Shown here piece by piece: positions 47,856 through 60,000 of a stretch of 64,000 bases of DNA. The DNA lies in the NCBI GenBank assembly GCA_946122785.1, contig CAMGYJ010000005.1, positions 82,330,547 to 82,394,546 of the forward strand, in the 5' to 3' direction. The translations under genes and the position numbers were made by a program. Source of the DNA: Linum tenue (Eukaryota; Streptophyta; Magnoliopsida; Malpighiales; Linaceae). The notes under the pieces are model-generated. The model saw only the letters and a list, made by a program, of their open reading frames with translations, had not been told where the DNA came from and ran no database searches. Numbering within the stretch: the stretch's first letter is position 1; each line of letters starts with the position of its first letter.

Positions 47856-48046
47856 GATCAATTAAAGGAACGGTTGAGATGAATTGAGATGGAGGGTTCT
47901 AGAATAAGAGTTTATATTTTTTCCTTAGTAAAAACGAGGGATTAAGTTTAACTCATTGACTTCAAAAGAAAGTTAAACTAATTCGGAGTTATTGATCACC
48001 TACGGAATATTAGGGGAAAAAGATGCCATATTTATGAAATTACATT

Positions 48047-48100
48047 AGGGATGAAAACGGATTGGGGCGGATAGTACATATCCGTTACCCTATCCAAAAT
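48047..48100. mobile_element. hAT-type terminus fragment
   Basis: TAGGGATGAAAACGGATTGG followed by GCGGATA and TATCC words resembles the left end of the TAGGG hAT-type elements. No right terminus or duplication was found, so it is probably a remnant inside the CACTA element. Confidence 0.35.
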
Positions 48101-48449
48101 AGTTTAAATTTTCTATATAAAAATCGGGTAGAAAATGCAAATCGCGCCTATATCTATTCGGGTTTCGAGTATCCACGGTTATCCATGGATAATTATTTCT
48201 TTTTATAACTTCAACCAACATGTTAACATTTACACATGTACTCATATTACATAAGTGGAAAAGTATGATAGTAATTCACCATAACGAAGAAAATAAATTT
48301 TAAATAACACAATTTTATTTAAATATTATATTTGTAGGCTGAATATAAAATATGTTGAGAAAAATAATGGTTTTGAAGTTGTGATTTCCTATAAATTTTG
48401 ACATGATATTCGAGGTTGATGATTCCTTTCTTTAGTGATGATGCATAGG

Positions 48450-48902
48450 CTTTGTTTTCATAACCGGACCGGACGTTGAACCGGAAAAGTTAGTGGTTTA
48501 GGGTTCAGTGGTTAACCGTTACAAAAGCGTTGGTTAATCGTTGATAGAATCGTTCCTGATATATAACATATAAGACTTGTATAATAAGGTGTCAGTCAGT
48601 AGTGGACCACGTAAAGTCGACAACAAGATTGGAAAGTGAGAAGAGGTCAAGAGGAAGCAAAAATAAAATTAATAATTATAATTTAATGGTCTTAGTTTAT
48701 ATTAAGGTATATTTTTAATTGTAGTTGAAATAGTGAACCGGTGGACCAATTAAACCGTGGTGGTTCATCTGGTTTTATGTTGAACCGTGAAAAATTGTTT
48801 GATTCTTCAATAATCGTACAAAAAATGAACCAGACCGCTATTGTAATTGGTTTGATGGTTCTACTAGCCCACTGTTGATCTGGTTCGGTTCTTATAACAA
48901 TG
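48450..48902. mobile_element. short hAT-like MITE inside the CACTA element, 453 bp
   Basis: The ends are CTTTGTTTTCATAACCGG and (inverted) CATTGTTATAAGAACCG. The flanks are TGCATAGG (48442-48449) and TGGATAGG (48903-48910), an 8-bp duplication with one mismatch. Subterminal AACCGG and GGTTC words recur in both orientations. No coding capacity. Confidence 0.7.
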
Positions 48903-50208
48903 TGGATAGGTGTGTCTTCTAAGATGATAGATGATCTCCATGTAATTTGTAAGAATGACCAATTATCAATTACCATTTGTTTTCGGGGATGACCAATTGT
49001 TAGTACTTAGTATGTGTCTTCGAGGACAACTACACATAACTTGTAGGGACGATCACTTGTCCCTTAAGTATTACATCTTTGGGGACAGTAAATCGTAACC
49101 TATGTAACTTTTAGTTAAGAGCATGTGTTCTTGAAGTGCTATATCTTTGGAGACGACAAATTCGTAGCATATGTAACTTGTAGTTATGACCACGTGTCCC
49201 TTAAGCATTGTCTTTAGCGATGAAAACCGTCACGGATATGAGTTATAAAAAAGTCCCTCAAGTGTTGTATCTTTAGGGGTGGTAAATCGTAACCTATGCA
49301 AATTGTAGGTGTGATCACGTTTCCCTTAGTGTTATATCTTTGGGGACAACACATATTAACTGACTTAACTTGTAGTTATGGCTACATGTTGCTTAAATAG
49401 TGTCTTTAGGGACGACAAATCGTCTCCTATATGATTTATAGGGACGACCTGTTGACCTTAATCCGTAAATTTTGATATTATATTCGAGGAGAAATTGTCC
49501 CAAAAATATTAATTCTCCTAAGAAAACAATTCTCACCAGAAATAAAAATAGCCAAACCAAAGCAAATAAAAGTTATGTGTGGGACAAAGAACACAACTCA
49601 TAAACTTGACACAATTTGTTTTTCGTTTCACCCTAATTGTAGGAGAATAGTTCGGTCCAAAAAGTGAAAGCAATTTCCATAGCTCCCGCAGATCACCGAT
49701 TAAGCATTTAATTTATGGTACGGATCTCTGGGACGCGTAAAAAAATGTCAAATTAATTAAATGTTTATCGCCTGATTTATAGAGACGAATTAATCCGTTT
49801 GTCCCTAAAATTACTTAAAATGATATTTCTCGGTACCAAATTAAACCTTTGTCCCCTATGTTTGTCCCCAATGTTTATTGGTTTTGTAGTGATCACTCAA
49901 AATGAGTGACAGTTAAATCTCAAGTTTTTTGTGAGATTGTTGAGATTGTTTGGTAGAGATTATAGAGTTATTTTTTCTTTCAACTATATCCCTACCTTTT
50001 CATGTGTTACTTTTTTATATTAAAAGCAAAGGGTAAAAGTGACATTTCATCCAAAAAAAATATCTTATTTAAATACTACAATAACTATCACAAAAATCAA
50101 ATGATATAAACTGCAATACACCAATTTTCTTATATACATGCATATTAGTACACATGCATTGATGACAATCCATCCATTTAACTATCACCAAAACCAAACC
50201 AACCCTAA

Positions 50209-50514
50209 GACTTTAGCTTTATTTAGTGAGGAGGGTTTCGTCCAAGCTGAGATTAATTCATTCAGCTTGAAATGGCTACGAGGTCTTATTTCCATACCTC
50301 CTGTCAATTAGATTTGCAGACTAGTTTACCTGATCCACGCACATAATGCACAGTATCTATTGCATACTATTCGGTCACTAAATCCGAGACCATACAGGGT
50401 TTATCAATTGGCCATTTTATATTTGCATTGCATTCTATAGTTTTCTCTGCTATGTACACTGTTCGCTAATAATATACCCACAAAAAGATTTGTTAGCCAA
50501 TAGTGTCCGACATC
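50209..50514. other. 3' flank of the DnaJ gene
   Basis: About 300 bp with no other gene. It should contain the 3' untranslated region of the minus-strand DnaJ gene; no polyadenylation signal was assigned. Confidence 0.5.
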
Positions 50515-53500
50515 TCACTTGATTGCCGGCTTCTGGCGAATTTTAGTAAATTGCACTTCTCCATTCAAAACGGAGCTTATGAATGCCTCTACTGCTTCTA
50601 TAGTCATCTCGCCTTCAAACTTTGCAAACTTCCCCTTTCGAGGCTTGTACGCAATTAAAGTTCTGTCAGCCGACTTGAATCCATACCTGTCGAATGCGTT
50701 CATGAACGTTTGCTGTGCTGCAACATCTAACATTGCGTAGGAGACGGCGTCCTGAGAGCTTGATGCTGAGTTCGGTCGCCTGGATAAGGATTTTTGAGAA
50801 ACCTGAAGCAAACCAAACCATTTGTCAACTTGCAACTCTATGATGCTTATAGAAAAGATTGCACATTGTTAACCAACAGATGCAGAGTTCACTTACCACA
50901 GACAGAATAGATGCCAGCTTCTCTCTTGCTGTTGAAGATCTGTAAGCACCAATTATACAAACCGGGATCCTCTCCCCACATACATCATTATAAGTTAATC
51001 CGTCAAGCAGTGGTACTCTGTTCTCAGCCTGCGAGGTTTTGCCCTGATTTGGAGCAACCTTCTTATTCTTCCTCTCAAACCCATCGAGTACGTTGCCAAG
51101 ATCTTTAATTCCAGACTTCAGATCTTTCACTGAAACACCTGTCTTTAGTACATGCTTCTCTCCATTTGATAGCCAGCCGACGATGGCCGGAAGTTGGTCC
51201 ACTCCTAGCTCCTTCACCATCGGATCATTAACATCATGGACCTGGTGGATACACATTGGCCTTGTAAGTAAGTTCAAGCCATGTAGAAAATTAGAAAACT
51301 AAGCATGGTTTAGAAATGGACCATATACCTCAACATCGTTAAATGTAAAGCGCTTATGATACAAGCCACTGAGGGCACGCCAGATCACAGGCGTATCACG
51401 TTTGGTGGAAAGAAGCAAAACGCTAGGCAGTTTCCCCCCACCATTGGACAAAGACTTCAAATTGTTAAGTTTTATCCTTGTTGAGAACCTCGGCAGATGG
51501 TCTTGGCAAAATGCCTTCAAATTCTTTGGGACCAAATCACCTGTATACTCCACCAAAGAACCCTCATTGTTTTCCTTATAGGTATAAAGAAAAACCCTGG
51601 GCTCCTTGCGAGGGTTTATGCCAAGCTCCATGCACAGAGATCTCTGAGTCTCACAATGTATGCTCCCAACCTTCAACAAGGTGAGATAGACTCATTATGT
51701 GGAGATACACTAGCTATGGGAAAGCACATACTGAAAGGGAAACGAAACGAGTGGTTACCTTTAACGCTCCTTGAAGTGGATCAGAAACCTCCTGTATGAT
51801 TGACTCATAATACTCGGTTCCCCTCACAGAGGGAGTATATGACAGTATAAGCCACGTGATTCCTTGATCGATAACTTCTTTCTTATAGACTTGAGAGTTA
51901 ATGTCCTTGATGCTCTTAGGAGAAGTTGTAGAGCCAGATTGAGACCTCCCTTGAGACCTAGTTGAGCGACCAAAGCTGCTAGCCTGAGCCCCACGTGATT
52001 TATCTCCAAAGAAATTTGAAAATAGGTCATCCATCCCAAAACCGAATGAGTTCTGAGCACTAGGACCACCACCAAAGGAAAACGAGAATGACTTGGAACC
52101 TCCTTTCCCTCCCATATTCTGCCATTCCCCTGGCCTAAAGCTAAATCCACTTGAGCCCTGCCCTCCTGTGTAGTGTCTATACCCCCCATCATCTCCGGGG
52201 TAACCAGAATCAAATCCAGAGTTTCCCATTTCATTTCCATATAGGTCATAATTTTTCCGCTTTTCTTCATCTGAGAGGATCTCGTATGCTGTTGAAACAT
52301 GAAAAGAAAATTAACACTGCAACATGGAAACATTTGGTTACACAGAAAGAACCAAGAAAAGTAGCCATTTGAGTACCGTTATTGATCTCAGCAAACTTCT
52401 CTTGGGCTCCCTTCTTTTTGTTCTTGTCAGGGTGATATTGCAGAGAAAGCCTACAAAATGGCAGCACGACCAGAATAAGCACTTTAACCCACCAATATGC
52501 AGAAAAAATGAATACCAAGCCTCTAAGATAGATCAATAAGGGTCTACCAACAGAGGTGATGCAGGCATATTCCATATTTGTGAGTAACAAATTGCATTTG
52601 AAGAAGCTAGTTGGTACTATACTATCATCATCTATTACCAGCTTGATAACTAACCGAAACAACCTCCATAACTAAGTATTTTCTCCTCCACCAAGTAAAA
52701 GAACACACGAACTCAAATAACAATACTAATAAGCAGTCAAGGTGTCTGTTGAAGATGTACTCTTCACCAACAAGGACATCATTCTGAACACCTAAGACTA
52801 GTTCCAATAATGCACTGAACGGAAAGCAAAGGATTAGACGCAAATATTCTTCACTCGTTTAGCCATATCAAGCACATAATCAATTCTTAAATATACTCAA
52901 TAGAACAGATTGCCCAGAAATCTAAATGCTATAAAAAGCAGCAGCGAGGTTTCTAGTTTCTACTAACTAAAATATCAAACCCATTTAAACTTGAAAAAGG
53001 AGATAAAGGGCATACTTGTGGAAAGCTTTCTGTATTTCTCGTTGGCCTGCGTTCCGCTCAACCCCAAGAACCTGAAATAAGAATCGATTCCATCAATGGA
53101 TCAACACATAAGAAACTGGAACTATAAAATCCAAGCTTCACAAGACTTCTATAAGCATTCTTTCTTAAGGAGAACTTTGCATTCAGACTTTTAAGAATTT
53201 CACAATAAACCCCTCTTTCCTGGGAATCAAGCCATCAATAAGCAAGCTTAACTAGCACAAGATTGTTAAAACCGAACCAACCATCAGAACAGACAACCCA
53301 AAACCCCATCTTACGAATCCAACTGCACAAGTGCGATTTCACATGCTAGATTTGAACAGGGGAGGAAAACTCCCAACAGAGCAATCACAGGCAACAATGT
53401 GCAATGGCATTCTTAACCTCGGCTCAATCAGCCCGGTAGGGCTACGGCGCAAGCTATCAACAGACTGAAACTACGAGATCATGAAAACTAAGAGCAAAGA

Positions 53501-53602
53501 TGTTACCTTGTAAGGGTCGACATTTTTGGCTGCCTCGGTCAGCAGAATCAGGGAGAGACCGATGATCGCTGCCAATGCCAGGCCGCCTCCATTGATCTTC
53601 AT
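50515..53602 (-). CDS. ERDJ3A: ER-resident DnaJ protein, ERdj3A/TMS1 type, seven exons
   Basis: Exons (minus strand): 53507-53602, 53016-53071, 52377-52450, 51759-52288, 51329-51670, 50897-51241 and 50515-50802. Splice sites are GT-AG, all phases agree, and the product is 576 residues, close to the Arabidopsis protein. Residues 1-25 form a hydrophobic signal sequence. The J domain covers about 28-95 with the HPD triad at 57-59 (YHPDKN), which stimulates the ATPase of ER Hsp70 (BiP). A Gly/Ser/Phe-rich linker follows (FSFSFGGG, GMDDLFSNFFG). The long C-terminal region has the thioredoxin-like pattern of this family, but no CxxC active site is visible. There is no terminal KDEL/HDEL. In Arabidopsis the homologue supports pollen-tube growth under heat. 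The start at 53602 is preferred because the signal sequence follows at once; an in-frame ATG 93 bp upstream (53695) would bury it. Confidence 0.93.
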
Positions 53603-53980
53603 ATCCGAAGAACTCGCCAAAGCAACCACGCGATATTTTTCAGTTAAGGGCTTTGCAAGAGGAGAGGAACAATAGTGGAATGAGGACGAAAGCAAGGGAA
53701 TTGAACTAAGGAAAAGGCGAGGTTTCAGTATTTTCGCGGGGTTCGGGAAACTCTAGACGTTTCCGGTAATTATACATAGTTGATTGCCTGCCTCGCTGAC
53801 GTTGGTATACGTGGCACTGCTGGATGGCTACACGCCAATCAACCAATAGGATTTCAGAATCCGCTTTGTTTACATTTAGCATTATGGGCTTGTTCTGGAC
53901 ACCTTTGTTCCAGATTCTGTACTTCCTTATGGGCCGGTTCTGACATTTTTCAGGCTAGAATCTTGTAGATGGAAGATTGT
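53603..53980. other. 5' flank of the DnaJ gene
   Basis: Holds the leader and proximal promoter of the minus-strand DnaJ gene, up to the LINE insertion. No TATA element is obvious. No other gene seen. Confidence 0.45.
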
Positions 53981-53997
53981 GAACGATGATGGGCATG

Positions 53998-55644
53998 GAT
54001 TCTCTTCTTAGGAACTTCTTTTGGTAAGGGTCGATGAACAAAAGATCGATTCCATGGCGCAAAGGGGAAGTACTTACTGACCCGAAATTTGAAGGGGGGC
54101 TCGGTTTTCGTAATTTCCACATGTTTAACCTTTTTTTGGTTGCTAAACAGGGTTGGAGGCTTCTCAATGATCCAGAATCTCTGTGGGCTCGTCTCCTCAA
54201 GAGCCTGTATTTCCCTGACTCTGATTTTCGCTATGCAAAAAAGGGGAGCTCGGCCTCATGGATCTGGTCTAGCCTCTGCGATGCAAGGAAAGGATGGACT
54301 TGGGAACTATCCGTGTCATTGGTAATGGAGATGATACATGGTTTGATAGGGACCCTTGGATCCCATCTTTTGAAGGCCACAAAATATCATCAAGTAACAT
54401 GCCCTAGTCAAGAGTTAGTGACTGGATCGATGAAGACTCGCGTCATTGGAATTGGAGTTTGGTCCATAATCATTGTTTTCCTTTGGAAGCGGAAGCGATT
54501 GCTAAATATCAGATTGGGCCAATCGAATCCAAAGACAAATGGGCATGGAAGTTTACAACTAATGAGAGGTTTTCTGTGAAATCGGCCTACCATGGAGTGA
54601 GGAGACACTTCAGACAGCTTGGAAATCAACCCATGCAAGATCTTAATGCTCCATCTGCCGACGACTCTTGGAAATGGCTTTGGTCTCTCAACCTCCCACC
54701 AAAGATTCGCTTCTTATGGAGGTGCCTCCGCAATGCTCTGGCAACAAAAGCTAATTTGCACCACAGACATTGTGCTCCTAACCCCCGTTGCCAGATTTGC
54801 AATGCCGATTGTGAGTCTCTCATCCACTGTCTCTTTATTTGCCCTCACGCAAAGGAGACTTGGGAGAGGATCCTCCCGTCATGCACCCCTCCTCTGAATT
54901 TCACGCAATGGTTCTTCTCATTTAGAGATGCGGAGACTCTTCTGTCTCTCCGTCTCAAGGCCTTTTGCATGTGTAACATTTGGAAAGCACGGAACGACTT
55001 CATCTTCAGAGGCAACAACTTGTCCCCATTGTTGTCCTCAATCACAGCTTTCCGAGAGGCTTCTGAACCTACTCATTGTCGTAACTCTCTCTTCCCTACA
55101 AACCAGCCAAGGGACACTCCATCTCAATCTCTTCCACCGCCATGTGATGACCTTATTAGGATCAACTGCGACGGGTCATTTGACAATGATTCGTCTGAGG
55201 CGGCTTTTGGGGTAGTTATTACTAATTCCCATGGTCAGATTTGTGATGGGAGGGCTGGCAGGGTCATTTGCTCGTCCCCGATTGAGGCTGAGGCCTTTGC
55301 TCTTGTTGAAGCGTGCCGGATGGCGGCCCTTGACAACTCTCCTACTGTTATCCTTTCGGACTGCAAGATTTTGGTGGATGCGCTTAAAGGTGATGAATCA
55401 ATCTGGCCATGGCGGTGCTTTGCTCTTCTCTCTCATGTGAAAGAGTTGCTCCTTCAGTGTAGATGGATTCATATCTCTTTCACCTGTCGTCGAGTGAACA
55501 AATGTGCCGATTGGGTCGCTCGTAATGCACGTTGTCGTTCTCTTCTGCCTGATTGGATCTCGGTCCTTTCTATTGTGGCACCTTTGCTGTAAACCCTTCC
55601 TCTTTCAGGATTGAATGAATGAAATCTTTATTCAAAAAAAAAAA
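53998..55644 (+). mobile_element. 5'-truncated L1-type LINE
   Basis: The insertion ends in an 11-base poly-A tract (55634-55644) and is flanked by a 17-bp direct repeat GAACGATGATGGGCATG (53981-53997 and 55645-55661), the signature of target-primed reverse transcription. Only the 3' end of the second ORF is present: the tail of the RT region, a zinc-binding RT-associated segment and RNase H. The near-perfect duplication suggests a fairly young copy. It lies about 380 bp upstream of the DnaJ gene start. Confidence 0.92.
54010..55592 (+). pseudogene. LINE ORF2 3' part: RT tail, zinc segment, RNase H
   Basis: The first part (GGLGFRNFHMFNLFLVAKQG, from about 54030) is the conserved end of plant LINE reverse transcriptases. 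A one-base frame change near 54318 moves the reading frame, and an in-frame stop follows near 54405. The long frame 54459-55592 continues with the zf-RVT segment (LWSLNLPPKIRFLWRCLRNA, then C..C..HC spacing). The plant-type RNase H domain comes last, with INCDGSF, EAEAFALVEA and LSDCK carrying the acidic catalytic residues. Confidence 0.9.
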
Positions 55645-55661
55645 GAACGATGATGGGCATG

Positions 55662-56652
<991 letters not shown>

Positions 56653-56722
56653 TCTTTCGGATGGAGGAAGATTGGGGAAGCGGAAAGAAAGGGAATTTGG
56701 TTTTTATGGGCTTCACGGCAAC

Positions 56723-57037
56723 TGTATGATAAATATCAAACGGGAATAATAAAGAACACGGTGTTTACGTGGTATCCCCGAAGTGTCGGGACTAGTCCAC
56801 GGGAGAGAGAAGCCTCTCCTGCTACTGATCTTATTGATTGAGAACTTAGTTAGCCAAGCGGCTGTACATCAGAACATATATATTTAGATTAAGTAGCTAG
56901 GGTTTTACTATTCCTCAAGGTTTCCATGCGACAGGAGGAAGGAGAAGTTGTCTCCATGCACTGGGCGGACGATGAGGAGGCCACGTCCTGGGCCGAGTGT
57001 CTGGGCTGGCCCACGGTTGTCTCGTGTCGGCCCAATA
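56723..57037 (-). repeat. 3' LTR of copia element 2
   Basis: On the minus strand the LTR follows a purine tract (GCGGGGGCG) and begins TATTGGGCCGACACG (TG to TA at its edge). It ends about at ATCATACA. It contains ACACCGTGTTC and CCGACACTTCGGGG blocks common in plant copia LTRs. Its partner LTR is not in the window, so the lower boundary is inferred. Confidence 0.65.
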
Positions 57038-60000
57038 CGCCCCCGCAAGCTGGACGGTAGATATCTCGAACGTTCAGCTTGGAGAGTAAGAAGCAGAAGC
57101 AATCAGTACCCAATCCTTTAGTGAACATGTCCGCCAGCTGCAACTCCGAGCGGACCTTGAGTGGAGCGATGTCACCAGAAACAACGCGCTCCCGTACAAA
57201 ATAGCAATCCATCTCAACATGCTTGGTACGTTCGTGGAACACCGGATTAGCAGCGATGTGTAACGCTGCCTGATTATCGTAGTAAAGAGGTGTGGCATGT
57301 GTGAGATTAACCCCTAACTCACGTAGTAACCACCGGAGCCAAAGAAGCTCACTAACAGTGCTGGCCATGGCACGATACTCGGCTTCAGCAGAGGACCGAG
57401 CAACAACTTTCTGCTTTTTGGTGCGTCAGGAGACAGGAGCCCCGCCAAGAGAAATAAAGAAGCCTGTAGTGGACCGGCGGGTACTCTGGCAGCCGGCCCA
57501 ATCTGCATCACAATAAGCAACAAGATCAAGGGGCCCTTGCGCAGGGATGAACAACCCTTGGTCGGGCGACTGTTTGAGATATCGGAGAATGCGGACAGCA
57601 GCATCCATATGTGCCTGAGTCGGTGCATGAACAAAACGACTAAGCACATTCACACCATAAGTGATATCTGGCCGGGTAACGGTGAGATACTGGAGGCGCC
57701 CGAGGAGGCGACGATATGAAGAACCATCAAGCAGAGGAGCAGAAGCATCAGGCTTCGTTAACTGATGATTTTGCTCAACTGGGAACAGAATGGGACGGGC
57801 TGCTTGAACCCCGGCCTCCTCAAGAATATCCAGAACATATTTTCTCTGACTGAGAATAACCCCCTGAGGGGACCGAGCGACTTCGATGCCAAGGAAATAT
57901 CGAAGTGGACCTATGTCTTTGATGCTGAACCGGCGATCCAAGAAGGCCTTGACTTGATTGATGAAGTCAAGGTCATTGCCAGTGAGCAAGACTTCATCAA
58001 CATAAATCAAGGCAGCAACAAAAGTAGATCCCCGCTGGTAGACAAATAACGAGTGATCAGCAGGAGAAGCACGAAAACCCAATTCACAGAGAGCTGTTGT
58101 AAATTTCTGGTACCAGTTTCGAGAGGCCTGTCGCAACCCATAGAGAGACTTGTGAAGGCGACACACACGCTGATCCCCGGGGGCCGCAAACCAGGTGGAA
58201 TGCGCATGTAAACCTCTTCATCTAGTTCACCATGGAGGAACGCATTATTGACGTCAAGCTGATGGAGAAACCAACCCTTGTGGACTGCTACACTGATCAG
58301 GCAACGTAAAGTAGTGAGCTTGGCCACCGGAGCGAAAGTATCATGAAAATCCACCCCTTCGACCTGTGTAAAACCTTTCGCGACAAGTCGCGCTTTGTAG
58401 CGCTCAATGGTACCGTCAGGGCGGTACTTGATTTTAAACACCCATTTGCAGTCAATGATGCGACGGTTGTCTGGAGCTGGCACAAGAGTCCAAGTCCCAT
58501 TTTTTTCAAGCGCTGCGATCTCTGTTGCCATTGCAGCTCGCCAGCAGGCCTGGCGAAAAGCCTGATTAAAAGTGCAGGGTTCATCCTCTTTGCTGACAGC
58601 TGCAAGAAAAGCCCGATAGTGCTGAGAAACATTAGCATAGGAAACGAAATTAGCAAGGGGGTACCTGATGTCGGACGCCTCGGCCTGATAACACTAGTAG
58701 TTATCGAGATGTTTGGGCCTGCTCCGCGGACGATCACTTCGCCAAAGGTCTGAGGCCTCGTCGACAGGTGGGCCGGGCGAGACGGGCCGAGGCTGCGCGG
58801 GTGAGGCCGGACTCACAGGCCCACGCGGGGCGGCGGGAGCTGAACCAGAGTCGGGTGTGCGAAGCGGGCTTGGGGGCCCACGCGGAGCAGATCGGGCCGA
58901 GCTGGGAGTCCGAGGCGGAGCATAGGCCTGCTGTGCAGAAGAGGCCTGCTGTGGGGAGATCTGCAGTGGCTGGGCTGGAACAGGCTCTGGCCCACGTGAA
59001 CTGGTGGTCGGCCCATCGGAAGCAGCTGGGGAAGAGGGCCCAGCGAGGGGATCAGCCGAGCTAGGCAGCGGGGAAGTGTCTTCCTCGAACACAGAAGATG
59101 GCAACCAATGATACTCGGGGGGGGGGGGGGTCCTGCACACGATACGGAAAGTGAGTCTCATGGAAAATAACATCACGAGATACAATAACCTTCTGAGCAT
59201 CAAGGTCGAAGAGTCGATAGCCTTTCTGAGTTCCAGCATAGCCCAAGAAAACACAAGCACGCCCCCGTGCTTCGAACTTGTGTAGATGTGCGTGAGTATC
59301 CTTGGCATAAACAAGACACCCGAACACACAAAGATGGTCATAGTGGGCGGACCGTCCAAAGAGTACCTCAAAGGGGGTCTTTCCCGTGGCAGAAGTGGGA
59401 AGCCTGTTGATGAGATAAACCGCTGTGAGTACACATTCTCCCAGAACCGGATAGGTAGCCCAGCATGGAACCGAAGTGCTCTAGCAGTGTCCAGTATGTG
59501 TCGATGTTTGCGCTCAACAACCCCATTCTGCTGGGGTGTGTCTGTGCAACTAGTCTGCAAAGCGATGCCCGCTCGATCATAAAAGTCACGCAGTAAGTTG
59601 GTGTTGAATTCTACCCCATTGTCTGTCTGAATGAGACGAACCTGTCGGCCAAATTGAGTGCGAACCATCTCACAAAACATGAGAACAAAACGAGCAACGT
59701 CAGACTTATACTTGAGTAAATATACCCATACACCACGACTGTAATCATCAACGATGGTGAGAAAACAATGAGCACCACTGAGAGAGGCTTGTTTGTAAGG
59801 ACCCCAAATATCCATATGAACCAAGTCAAAACAACCAGTGGTTTTAATCGAACTAGAAGAAAAAGGTAGCCGACTTTGTTTAGCCCTCAAACAAGGGTGA
59901 CAAGGTAACAAGGACTTGCTAATGGACAAGGGAACAGTAGAACTAAGCTGAGACATCATCTCCAGCGAGGGATGCCCTAGGCGCTCGTGCCATCGTTCCT

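Larger units (their letters stand above)
46385..49891. mobile_element. non-autonomous CACTA element, 3507 bp
   Basis: Begins CACTAAAAAAAAAG and ends TTTTGTAGTG, so the inverted end reads CACTACAAAA. A 3-bp duplication ATC flanks it (46382-46384, 49892-49894), diagnostic of CACTA/CMC elements. Both ends carry many GGGACGAC/GTCGTCCC words in either orientation, the presumed transposase-binding subterminal repeats. No transposase or TNP1-like frame is recognisable, so it depends on a helper. A 57-bp tandem repeat and a smaller hAT-type insertion lie inside. Confidence 0.88.
46220..50205. mobile_element. Harbinger/Tourist-like MITE split by a CACTA element
   Basis: Left end GGGGTCGTTTGGTTTTGATG and inverted right end GGGTTGGTTTGGTTTTGGTG match. 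Each is flanked by TAA (46217-46219 and 50206-50208), the PIF/Harbinger target triplet. Removing the CACTA insertion leaves a MITE of about 0.48 kb, and its central word ATCACTCAAAATGAGTGA is rejoined as in the related copy at 29055. Confidence 0.8.

Noticed and set aside
47415..47865. Two opposite-strand proteins with a duplicated 19-residue block
   Set aside because: Created by a 57-bp tandem duplication that is a multiple of three; no domain and located inside a CACTA element.
48047..48450. Complete hAT element starting TAGGGATGAAAACGG
   Set aside because: No inverted right terminus or 8-bp duplication was found, so only a fragment is listed.
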